In this document: positions 1-6,246 of the stretch, one piece after another | Numbering within the stretch: the first letter of the stretch is position 1 | Layout: each line of letters opens with the position of its first letter | From: Clostridiales bacterium | GTDB lineage: Bacteria > Bacillota > Clostridia > Christensenellales > UMGS416 | Direction: 5' to 3' | NCBI GenBank assembly: GCA_012515725.1 | Contig: JAAYXU010000181.1 | Coordinates: 1-7,734, forward strand | Length of the DNA stretch: 7,734 bases | Notes under the pieces: model-generated | Seen by the model: the letters and a program-made list of their open reading frames with translations, nothing else | What the model was told of the DNA's origin: nothing | The model's database searches: none | Translations under genes and position numbers: made by a program

Positions 1-2
1 CT

Positions 3-305
3 GCCCGATCGGGAATTTCATTTGAAAAGGCGCGGGCAGCCATGCGCCTACTATCGGATATTCCCATTGGTGCGCGAAGCGCTGCCGAACTGCTGGAGGA
101 AGGATTTCCGCCCCAGGCGCTGGAAAGTGAGACCGCCGCGGCGCGCGGGGAGCTTCCCAAAGACGCAACGCTCATGCCCATTATACAGCTCGAAGACGAT
201 CGTCTGGACGAGAGTGTCGCGGCTGTCCGCCATAGCGGCGCGGCGGGCTGCGGCTTCTTTCGCTGGCGAAGGGAGCACATCGCTCTCCTTCCCGATCTTG
301 GGTAA
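3..305 (+). CDS. C-terminal end of a truncated gene, function unknown
   Basis: This reading frame is open from the window edge to a TAA at 303-305 and gives the last 100 residues of a protein that starts upstream of the window. An ATG at 42 lies inside the frame, but I see no good ribosome binding site for it, so I treat it as internal. The translation is protein-like: a helix-rich acidic stretch (around AAELLEEGF), then a hydrophobic strand (MPIIQLEDD), an amphipathic helix and a second strand (GCGFFRW) near the end. That strand-helix-strand pattern resembles the last turns of a TIM barrel, as in many glycosidase-like proteins, but this is only an impression. A reverse-strand frame over 51-335 competes; it starts at GTG with no ribosome binding site and looks less like a protein. 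Function is not assigned. Confidence 0.5.
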   Translation, partial: ARSGISFEKARAAMRLLSDIPIGARSAAELLEEGFPPQALESETAAARGELPKDATLMPIIQLEDDRLDESVAAVRHSGAAGCGFFRWRREHIALLPDLG

Positions 306-320
306 GTATACGCTCTCATA

Positions 321-334
321 TGAAAATAGTTTCA
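321..334. promoter_or_regulatory. cre-like inverted repeat upstream of the GH16 gene
   Basis: The 14 bases TGAAAATAGTTTCA have 5-base inverted arms (TGAAA and TTTCA) around ATAG. They fit the consensus of CcpA catabolite-responsive elements (TGWAANCGNTWNCA) at every fixed position except the central CG, which is TA here. The site lies 27 bases upstream of the predicted -35 box, a place more typical of activation or of a LacI/GalR-family operator than of a roadblock. The match is imperfect, so it could be chance or the site of another LacI-family regulator. Confidence 0.3.
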
Positions 335-340
335 CCTATT

Positions 341-385
341 GTTGTCTGCTTTGCAATTTCGTTGCTCCGCCCCACGTTGTCTGCT
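341..385 (+). repeat. 10-base direct repeat pair flanking the GH16 -35 region
   Basis: GTTGTCTGCT occurs exactly at 341-350 and again at 376-385, a period of 35 bases. The second copy supplies the TG of the extended -10 and runs into the first base of TATAAT. Two copies of a 10-mer this close in a promoter are unlikely to be chance and may be paired regulator sites. No known regulator is recognised. Confidence 0.45.
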
Positions 386-390
386 ATAAT
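362..390 (+). promoter_or_regulatory. Sigma-A type promoter of the GH16 gene with extended -10
   Basis: A TTGCTC -35 box (362-367) is followed by a 17-base spacer and a perfect TATAAT -10 box (385-390) preceded by TGC, giving the extended -10 form TGNTATAAT. Transcription would start near 397, leaving a leader of about 35 bases that contains the ribosome binding site at 420-425. A second TATAAT sits at 402-407 inside an imperfect repeat of the first block (383-393 and 400-410, 10 of 11 bases alike). Its best -35 (TTGTCT, 377-382) has a 19-base spacer, so it is probably weaker. Confidence 0.7.
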
Positions 391-419
391 AACGCTACGG
401 CTATAATTACTGGTATGCG

Positions 420-425
420 AAGGAG
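420..425 (+). promoter_or_regulatory. Ribosome binding site that fixes the GH16 start
   Basis: AAGGAG lies 8 bases before the ATG at 434. A GTG at 425 is in the same frame but overlaps the last base of this site, so it cannot be the start. An in-frame TAA at 404-406 rules out any longer N-terminus. Confidence 0.85.
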
Positions 426-433
426 TGACCATA

Positions 434-1246
434 ATGGAAAGCAGGATCGACGCGACCCACGCGCCCAGTCTGCTGCCCGAAGGCAAGCGATGGAATCTGG
501 TCTGGAACGACGAGTTCGACGGCGATATACTGGACCGCACAAAATGGGATTTCCGGCTTTACCTCATGCAGCGGCGGCACAGCACGTTTACCGACGAAGG
601 CGCGACGCTGGACGGCGACAGCCATCTGCTGCTCAACCTCATCGAGCGGGACGGGCACTACTACTCCCCCCACCTGCAGACCGGCAGCAACTATCTCGAC
701 CGCCCGGGCGCGTCCTATGGCAAATTCACCTGGCCCGTGGGCAAGATCGAAAAACCCGGGTTCATGCACAAGTACGGATACTACGAGATACGCTGCAAGC
801 TCCAGACGCAGCCCGGCTGGTGGTCGGCGTTCTGGCTGCAGTCGCCCCTCATAGGCTCGACGCTGAATCCCGCGGTATCGGGCGTCGAGATCGACATCAT
901 GGAGAACTTCACGCGGGACGGCGTCATATCCCACAACATTCACTGGAACGGATACGGCGACGATCACGGGTATCTGGGCTCCGGCGACCGGAAGGTTTCC
1001 GATACGGCCGACGGCTGGCATTATTTCGGGTGTCACTGGAGTCGGGAGGGCTATGTTTTCTATGTGGACGGCCAGGAAAGCTGGCGGGTAGACGGCCCGG
1101 TCTCGGATACCGAGCAGTTTCTGCTCATCTCCACCGAGTGTATGGGCTACCGCCGCAGCGAGCAGCCCGACGAGAAGCTGAAGAAAGCGGTGCTTCCCGA
1201 CGCGTTCGTCGTGGATTTCGTGCGGGTTTACGACGAAGTGAAGTAA
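434..1246 (+). CDS. GH16 family glycoside hydrolase, probably cytoplasmic
   Basis: A 270-residue single-domain member of glycoside hydrolase family 16, the beta-jelly-roll enzymes that retain configuration while cutting beta-1,3- or beta-1,4-linked glucans and galactans. The catalytic motif EIDIME is at residues 152-157: Glu152 would be the nucleophile, Asp154 the assisting residue and Glu157 the acid/base. The six-residue spacing is the beta-bulge type seen in laminarinases, agarases and carrageenases. Other family signatures are WNDEFDG near residues 24-30, the YGYYEIR strand at 114-120 with the Trp-rich GWWSAFWLQS segment (128-137), YVDG near 210 and DFVRVYD at the C-terminus. The protein starts directly in the catalytic domain, with no signal peptide, linker or carbohydrate-binding module. 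The gene has its own promoter and converges on the next gene with only 24 bases between stops. The exact substrate cannot be read from sequence. Confidence 0.95.
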   Translation: MESRIDATHAPSLLPEGKRWNLVWNDEFDGDILDRTKWDFRLYLMQRRHSTFTDEGATLDGDSHLLLNLIERDGHYYSPHLQTGSNYLDRPGASYGKFTWPVGKIEKPGFMHKYGYYEIRCKLQTQPGWWSAFWLQSPLIGSTLNPAVSGVEIDIMENFTRDGVISHNIHWNGYGDDHGYLGSGDRKVSDTADGWHYFGCHWSREGYVFYVDGQESWRVDGPVSDTEQFLLISTECMGYRRSEQPDEKLKKAVLPDAFVVDFVRVYDEVK

Positions 1247-1270
1247 CCGAACAGAACCATTCTTGCACAG

Positions 1271-1957
1271 CTAAGCGGAAGCTTCCTTTTCCCCGTACTG
1301 GGCCAGCACCCGCATCAGCAGATCGTGCCGCCGTCCGGTGCCGGGCCTGCGCAGCCGCGCGATGGCGCGGCGGCAGGACGGCAGCGCATACGCGATCTCA
1401 CCCCGCGCGATACCGTACGGCATCTCGGTAAGAGCCAGCAGCGTGTAGTAGAAGGGCCAGCCGTTCCAGCGGCCCTTTCCGTTGCGGTCGGCCCGCAGGC
1501 AGGCGACGCCCTCGCGCAGTATGCGCTCCCGTCCCGCAAACGGCGCCGCCGAAAGGTTTCTCCACAGCGCAACGCGGCTGGCGGGGAGCGCGGCGTCGCC
1601 CTGGAGCCCCTCTGAGAGCAGCGCGGAAAGCGCGGCGTCGGTTTCCCGTATGAGCGGCCGGGATCCCGCGGGCCGTATTTTTTTTAGGCACGCCGCGATC
1701 TCGTGGCTGAGCTGTACAGCGCAGCCCGCCTCCGCCTTTTCTCCGGTAAAAAAACGCATAAACGGCCGCTCCCCGCCCGCGAATGCAAAAAGACCCCGGT
1801 ACGCGCCGGGCGCCCGGTGCAGTTCATCGAGGAAGAGCAGCAGCAGCCGCTTTTCGCCGGGCGGAACCGGACTGCCATAGAAAAGAAACAGGTTCATCCG
1901 GTCGGCCGTCTTTACGGCGCTGCCGGGACACGGCAGAGCGGACGGTTCGCTGAGCAA
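1271..1957 (-). CDS. Uncharacterised 228-residue helical protein, TTG start
   Basis: I do not recognise this family with confidence. The start is TTG at 1957, supported by AGGAG (1970-1966) 8 bases upstream; the next ATG is 20 codons further in and has no such site. The protein has no signal peptide and no clear membrane segment. Residues about 20-60 contain a hydrophobic run (FLFYGSP, then LLLLFLDEL). The C-terminal third is helix-rich and holds a conserved-looking segment, RWNGWPFYYTLLALTEMP, at about 163-180, followed by basic helices; it is faintly reminiscent of alpha/alpha repeat (prenyltransferase/cyclase-like) folds. The aromatic and hydrophobic spacing argues for a real protein, although the DNA is GC-rich and other frames are open. 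It lies downstream of the sugar operon terminator and converges with GH16, so it is probably a single-gene unit. Confidence 0.78.
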   Translation of the reverse strand: MLSEPSALPCPGSAVKTADRMNLFLFYGSPVPPGEKRLLLLFLDELHRAPGAYRGLFAFAGGERPFMRFFTGEKAEAGCAVQLSHEIAACLKKIRPAGSRPLIRETDAALSALLSEGLQGDAALPASRVALWRNLSAAPFAGRERILREGVACLRADRNGKGRWNGWPFYYTLLALTEMPYGIARGEIAYALPSCRRAIARLRRPGTGRRHDLLMRVLAQYGEKEASA

Positions 1958-1965
1958 TGGGATCT

Positions 1966-1970
1966 CTCCT
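1966..1970 (-). promoter_or_regulatory. Ribosome binding site that decides the TTG start at 1957
   Basis: On the minus strand AGGAG is followed by 8 bases and then TTG. Just upstream are a 5-pair GC hairpin (1976-1980 with 1987-1991) and a CTCCC (1993-1989) that could pair with the GGGAG covering the binding site (1973-1969). Base pairing could therefore mask this site in part of the transcripts. Confidence 0.65.
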
Positions 1971-2007
1971 CCCGCCCCCGGTGCTGCGGGGAGTCATTTC
2001 GTCTATC

Positions 2008-2033
2008 TATTATTCCGGGCTATGGGAATAATA
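2008..2033. promoter_or_regulatory. 26-base inverted repeat, possible operator
   Basis: TATTATTCC and GGAATAATA form perfect 9-base inverted arms around an 8-base centre (GGGCTATG). The repeat lies 51-76 bases upstream of the TTG start of the 228-residue gene and downstream of the operon terminator, where that gene's promoter should be. On the minus strand a weak promoter (TTTATT, 17 bases, TAATAG) would overlap it, so a dimeric repressor bound here could block transcription. The regulator is unknown. It does not look like a terminator because no T-run follows either arm. Confidence 0.5.
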
Positions 2034-2082
2034 AACTGCGGTATGACTCGCGGGAGATACATGGTAAAAGAATGAGAGCATA

Positions 2083-2116
2083 CGAAAAAGGCCGCCTTCC
2101 CTTCGCTGGCGGCCTT
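2083..2116 (-). terminator. Rho-independent terminator of the sugar operon
   Basis: On the minus strand AAGGCCGCC (2116-2108) pairs perfectly with GGCGGCCTT (2096-2088) across an 11-base loop, and the stem runs into a T-run (2089-2085). It begins 12 bases after the stop codon of the last operon gene. The opposite strand lacks a T-run after the stem, so it should act in one direction only. Confidence 0.92.
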
Positions 2117-2128
2117 CCATTATATATT

Positions 2129-3232
2129 CTATTGCCGACCGTACCGCAGCGCGCTCTCAATCATCTGCATATAGTTGGCCTCGGTCACAGGCGAGAGCTC
2201 CTCATTGATGGGAGATGCCGTGGGCATGAGCACAAAACCGCTGCCCTGCGCAGCGTCGTCGATCGCGGCGCGCACCAGAGCGTCGATCCGCTCACGGCTC
2301 GCAAACTCCAGCTCGCGCAGCTCGATGTTTCCAAACAGACAGAATTTGTCCCCGTACCGCTTCTTGAGCTCAGCGAGGGGCATGTCCCCGTCGGGCGGCG
2401 GCTCCAGCGGATCCAGCGCCATCGCGTCGGTCTGGGCAAACTCATCGATAACACCCGCGATCCTGCCGTGGCAGTGTATGCGCGGGATACCGCCAGCCAG
2501 CCGGATGTCGCGGCACATCGGTATGAGATACCGGGTCACGAACCGGTGGAAATACCGGGCTGGAAGATACGGCGCGGTAGCGTACTCCGGCCCGCAGATG
2601 CGGAACACCACGTCCTTGACATCATTGCGCAGTATCCGCCCGAGCAGTGCCATCTGCCGCTCGTGTATCGCGTCCATGAGATAGAGTATCCGCTCAGTTT
2701 CTGTCAACGCGTACACGAGGAATGTTCCCATCTCAAAAAGCTCGGCGGCGAGGCACAGCGGATCAGCCGGTGATATCATCATTACGCCCCGGTCGCCCAG
2801 CTCAGCCTGCCTCCTGTAGAAGTCAGTCATTTCTACCTGGGGGACTTCATAGGGAAGTGACAGGTAGCGGTCTATGTCTCCGATTTCCTTGAGCGGATGC
2901 TCCAGCGTCCAGACGGTATTGACCCCCTGATCGGAGCGGTACCGGGCCGTGAGGTCGCCACTCGGGCTGTGATAGACCACAGTCGTGAAGTTCTGGCCGT
3001 ACTCCTGCCATCTGCGGGTTTCGACGGCGTCATTGCTTTTTTTGACATAGGTGGGCTCGCACATATAAACGCAGTCGGTTTCCCGCCGGATTACGTCCAT
3101 AAGTCTCCGGTAGGCAGGCAGCTGGTTTTCCCACGAATCGGGATCCCATCCGACAAGCTCGTACGTGGAAACAGGCACACGGTCGACAGGTTCATGGCGC
3201 ATTGCGCGCAGCAGTCTTTCGCGGGATGTCAT
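2129..3232 (-). CDS. Uroporphyrinogen decarboxylase superfamily protein (HCHG type), not HemE
   Basis: A 367-residue TIM-barrel protein of the URO-D superfamily, which includes haem-pathway HemE and the MtaA/CmuA-type methyltransferases. The family start is clear (MTSRERLLRAMRHEPVDRVP). The RQAGR-type arginine motif that HemE uses to hold its substrate carboxylates is missing, so haem synthesis is not expected. In the place where MtaA-type enzymes carry a zinc-binding His-X-Cys, this protein has HCHG (residues 253-256), that is His-X-His, followed by DPLEPPPDGD (274-283) and a Cys298 just before GNIE. His253, His255 and Cys298 are possible metal ligands. The start is set by AGGAG (3245-3241) 8 bases upstream; this site overlaps the stop codon of the preceding gene, so translation is probably coupled. 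It is the last gene of the operon. A role in converting the imported sugar or a substituent of it is inferred from context only. Confidence 0.9.
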   Translation of the reverse strand: MTSRERLLRAMRHEPVDRVPVSTYELVGWDPDSWENQLPAYRRLMDVIRRETDCVYMCEPTYVKKSNDAVETRRWQEYGQNFTTVVYHSPSGDLTARYRSDQGVNTVWTLEHPLKEIGDIDRYLSLPYEVPQVEMTDFYRRQAELGDRGVMMISPADPLCLAAELFEMGTFLVYALTETERILYLMDAIHERQMALLGRILRNDVKDVVFRICGPEYATAPYLPARYFHRFVTRYLIPMCRDIRLAGGIPRIHCHGRIAGVIDEFAQTDAMALDPLEPPPDGDMPLAELKKRYGDKFCLFGNIELRELEFASRERIDALVRAAIDDAAQGSGFVLMPTASPINEELSPVTEANYMQMIESALRYGRQ

Positions 3233-3243
3233 AGCACACTCTC

Positions 3244-4206
3244 CTACGATCCGTACATCTCCCGGCTGATCGTGGCGAACTCATCGCACATCGCTTCGAT
3301 CGCCTCCCGGGAGTGGCCGACTGCGGCTGGATCTCCATAGTAATCGGCGATGAATCCGCCCTCGGGCGTGGCAAGGCACTCGGCCATACGCCTGCAGTAC
3401 CGCCGTATCTCGGGGATATTTCCAGTCGGCATCACGGCCTGAATATCCACCGGGCAGTAGAACGTGACGCGGCCTCGGAAGCGTCCCAGCGCGTCAAGCC
3501 CCATGTTCATTTGCTGGTCGAGCTGTGCGACGTCGAGCCCCGCGTCGATGAGCCCCGGCAGTATGTCGAGTATATAGCCGCAGCTGTGAAGGAATGTCTT
3601 GATGCCGCGCGCATGGGCGGCCTCAAAAACCCGCGCGTACCGCGGCTGCCAGATCGCATACCAGCTCTCGGGACGGATCATGAGCCGGTTCTGAAGCCCC
3701 CAGTCGTCGCACAGGAAGAGGGCGTCCACGCCGTACCGCTCGTACTCGTCCAGTATTGCTATATTCATATCGGCCAGCAGGTCGATCAGAGCGCCCAGCT
3801 TGTCGGGCGCATCGTATATATCGAGCCATGCGTTCTCTAGGCCTCGCAGGAAATGAACCCGCTCATAGAGCGAAACGCCGCTGCCATACAGGAACCGGTC
3901 GCCGGCTTTCTCACGGTCGCTGCCAATCGTCTGCCAGCGGCGCGGGTCGCGCACGTCAGGGATATTGAATTCCGGGAACTGATCCCAGCTTGTGAGTGGG
4001 TGCACCTTGACCTCCCCCAGGTTCCCGACGCCGATATTCTGCCATATGCAGCCCCATTCGTCCACGCCGTTGGAGGCGCGCCCGTCGGGCGAGGGCCGCG
4101 GGCCTGTCCCCGCGATGTCGCTCTCCCAGGGCGCGGGAAAAGACCGGGGCATCCGGTCAGGCTTTCGCATTTCAATCGCGGCAATGACCCGCTCCCTGCT
4201 TGTCAT
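3244..4206 (-). CDS. Uroporphyrinogen decarboxylase superfamily protein (HSCG type), not HemE
   Basis: A second, clearly different URO-D-superfamily protein of 320 residues, a little shorter than the usual 340-370. It opens with the same family signature (MTSRERVIAAIEMRKPDRMP), followed by DEWGCIW (49-55), CDDWG (166-170) and the metal-binding-type motif HSCG (207-210) at the end of a barrel strand. Cys251 in FYCPVDIQ is a possible further ligand. The HemE arginine motif is absent. The ATG overlaps the TGA of the glycosidase-like gene in the 4-base form ATGA, so translation is coupled. The following URO-D gene begins 11 bases after this stop. Members with HSCG resemble the MtaA-like methyltransferase branch more than HemE, yet no corrinoid-binding protein is encoded in the window, so a methyl-transfer role is a hypothesis. 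The two paralogues may work as a pair. Confidence 0.9.
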   Translation of the reverse strand: MTSRERVIAAIEMRKPDRMPRSFPAPWESDIAGTGPRPSPDGRASNGVDEWGCIWQNIGVGNLGEVKVHPLTSWDQFPEFNIPDVRDPRRWQTIGSDREKAGDRFLYGSGVSLYERVHFLRGLENAWLDIYDAPDKLGALIDLLADMNIAILDEYERYGVDALFLCDDWGLQNRLMIRPESWYAIWQPRYARVFEAAHARGIKTFLHSCGYILDILPGLIDAGLDVAQLDQQMNMGLDALGRFRGRVTFYCPVDIQAVMPTGNIPEIRRYCRRMAECLATPEGGFIADYYGDPAAVGHSREAIEAMCDEFATISREMYGS

Positions 4207-6233
4207 GCTCCCTGCTCCCTCCCGTCCAGTATCGCGGCGATCCGCTCGCGGTCAGGGCCGGTAAGGGCCAGCAGACGAAATGTGACCGGCCATATCACGA
4301 GCCAGTCGCTCAGATAGTGACGGCGTCCTCCGTTATCCGCGATGCACCAGCGGCACTGCAGGTACGCTTCGTTCTCCGAGCCCCTTGGACGGGTCATACC
4401 GTGAAGTGTCAGCGTCCCGTCGGATATGAGCTGCTGCGCTGCCGACCAGCACAGCCGCGCATAGCGCAGCCAGCGGTCGTCCCCGGTATACCGGCTGAGC
4501 AGTATCCACTCCCTGATAAAGTACAGCGTCGCGTAGTGCAGATGGTGGTGCTGCGTCGATACGGCTCCCGCGCCCGTGGTGCGGTAGCGCATTATATCAA
4601 AGTCGCTTCCCTCCTCGGCCACGACGTCGAAAAGGAATATCCAGCTTGCGGCAAACTGCGCGGTCCGCACCGCGATGTCCAGGAAGCGGCGCTCCCCGGT
4701 GATTTCGTAGAGGCGGTTAGCGGCCTCCAGCAGCGCGTACGAAGTCTCGCAGTCGACGCAGTTCGTGTCCAGCGCTCCGGCGTTGCAGGCCATGTTGTCA
4801 AGATCTCGCCGTACATACATGGCGAGCGCGTCCGTTGCCACGCGCAGATATTTCGGGTCGCCGGTCAGCCGGTACGCCTTGGTCATGGGCATCAGCATGA
4901 ACGCGCCCACGGTCCCCGAGTCGTCGATGCAGGTTCCCTCGCGCAGCCTCCACGTCTTGCCGAATGTGCCCATCCGTTCGAACGCGTCCACGAAGAAATC
5001 GCAGCATTTAAGTCCCATGTCGCGCCAGGCCGGTTTGTCAATGCCCAGCGATTGTGCGGTCTCCCAGGCGGTCATCGCCTGTAGCGCGCCCCAGCCCAGG
5101 TTGCACGTGTCCACGACCGCGTCGTGCCTTCCTTCGAGTATGCAGTCGTATATCACATAAAACAGTCCGTTAGGAACCCGCGCGTTCTGCTCCCAGAGGT
5201 CCAGTATCCGTATCGCATCGTCCAGCGATTTCCGATTTCCGTTAGTAATATGGTCCTGCATCAGTATGAGCGCGTTTGAATAGTTCTGTCCGGCCCAGCC
5301 GATCTCGTACTGGCGGCCGATGCGCTGCATCCATTTCATACCGGGCGCGCCCTTCCTGTGTTCGCCGCCGGGAAGGAGCCCTATGGAGAACCCCGTGAAG
5401 AGGCCATTGTCAACCCACAACTGGTCGTGCAGGTATCCAATACCCATATCCCACAGCTCGTCGGTACTGAAGCGATTGGCAAACGGCACGGTGAGGTTGT
5501 CGAAAAAGAAAGAGAACGCGTCAAACCAGCCGAACCGGAACGGCGCTCCGGCCCGCAGGTAGATATAGCACGAGACTTCGAAGGATTCGCCGGGCTCCAT
5601 CGCGATCGTATCGGCGAAGCCCTCGCGGTATGTGTCGGTGTCCCAGTAGCACAGAGGTTCCTCTACCTCGGGGTATAGTATCCGGTGTATCATACGGCTG
5701 CCCGCCGCGCGAAGCCCGCACGAGCAGACCAGGCTGCGCCGGTCGTCCGGGCTTGCGAAAAGCCCTGCGCACAGGCCCGGCCGCTCGGTGAATGTTGCCG
5801 CGGGCAGGCTGGTGCGCTCGTAGGAATATATCCAGTCGGCGCCCTCGTGCGAAAGCCCCTTGGGCTCCTTCCCTTTCCCCATTGCGTTTCCGTCATAGCT
5901 GACTGCGGGAATAAGGTAGAAAGAAGGCTCAAAAGCCGTCTCCAGGTGGACGCAGAGCTGCCCGGTAAAGGGCTGCGCGCTCCGCCTTGTCCAGCTGCGG
6001 GTAAGCCTTGCGACGGTTTCGCAGACCGGCTCGATGCGGTCCAGCACATCGAAACCGCCGCCCTCGTACGCGATATGCCAGCCATCCGCGCAGCACTGCG
6101 CCGCTCCAGCCCGGGCCATGACGTCCCGGCCCGCGACGCGGGCGACGGTCGCCTGCCCCGCGTCGCTTGTGAGCTGGAATCCCGCTTCGCCCGTCCCTGC
6201 CAGTATGCGGCCTGCGTCAACCAAAATGCCCAT
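4203..6233 (-). CDS. Putative cytoplasmic glycosidase with (alpha/alpha)6 barrel
   Basis: A 676-residue protein with two apparent parts. Residues about 1-240 are beta-rich, suggesting a sandwich domain, and include the motif SYDGNAMGKG (112-121). Residues about 250-670 carry repeated helix pairs, including YEITGERRFLDIA (509-521) and RYTGDDRWLRYA (581-592), which is the pattern of six-hairpin glycosidases. Conserved-looking polar clusters that could form an active site are EIGWAGQN (310-317), DTNCVDCET (489-497), QHHHLHYAT (561-569) and RPRGSENEAYLQ (615-626). I cannot place it in a numbered GH family. There is no signal peptide, so it should act in the cytoplasm on sugar delivered by the permeases encoded just before it. 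The ATG at 6233 has AAAGGAG (6245-6239) 5 bases upstream, and the gap from the permease gene is 13 bases. A lyase or epimerase with the same fold is an alternative. Confidence 0.82.
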   Translation of the reverse strand: MGILVDAGRILAGTGEAGFQLTSDAGQATVARVAGRDVMARAGAAQCCADGWHIAYEGGGFDVLDRIEPVCETVARLTRSWTRRSAQPFTGQLCVHLETAFEPSFYLIPAVSYDGNAMGKGKEPKGLSHEGADWIYSYERTSLPAATFTERPGLCAGLFASPDDRRSLVCSCGLRAAGSRMIHRILYPEVEEPLCYWDTDTYREGFADTIAMEPGESFEVSCYIYLRAGAPFRFGWFDAFSFFFDNLTVPFANRFSTDELWDMGIGYLHDQLWVDNGLFTGFSIGLLPGGEHRKGAPGMKWMQRIGRQYEIGWAGQNYSNALILMQDHITNGNRKSLDDAIRILDLWEQNARVPNGLFYVIYDCILEGRHDAVVDTCNLGWGALQAMTAWETAQSLGIDKPAWRDMGLKCCDFFVDAFERMGTFGKTWRLREGTCIDDSGTVGAFMLMPMTKAYRLTGDPKYLRVATDALAMYVRRDLDNMACNAGALDTNCVDCETSYALLEAANRLYEITGERRFLDIAVRTAQFAASWIFLFDVVAEEGSDFDIMRYRTTGAGAVSTQHHHLHYATLYFIREWILLSRYTGDDRWLRYARLCWSAAQQLISDGTLTLHGMTRPRGSENEAYLQCRWCIADNGGRRHYLSDWLVIWPVTFRLLALTGPDRERIAAILDGREQGA

Positions 6234-6246
6234 ATTCGCTCCTTTG

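Noticed and set aside
51..335. Minus-strand open frame of 94 codons near the left edge
   Set aside because: It begins with GTG and has no ribosome binding site; the plus-strand frame over the same bases looks more like a protein and is open to the window edge.
1247..1270. Search for a shared terminator between GH16 and the convergent gene
   Set aside because: The 24-base gap holds no GC-rich hairpin followed by a T-run; the nearby GGAAGCTTCC is only a short palindrome within the minus-strand coding end.
22..1431. Long plus-strand open frame of 469 codons
   Set aside because: It runs through the GH16 gene in another frame; its translation is rich in Arg and Ala with no family signature, and it has no ribosome binding site. 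The GH16 frame is certain.
1703..2773. Plus-strand open frame of 356 codons antisense to two genes
   Set aside because: It crosses the terminator, the gap and the start of the 228-residue gene, and its translation looks like a GC-rich shadow of the minus-strand genes.
2129..4206. Annotating the two URO-D-like genes as hemE
   Set aside because: Neither has the HemE N-terminal arginine motif, and no other haem genes are near; sugar transport genes are.
4200..5084. Plus-strand open frame of 294 codons
   Set aside because: It is antisense to the glycosidase-like gene, Arg/Val/His-rich, and shows no motif or ribosome binding site.
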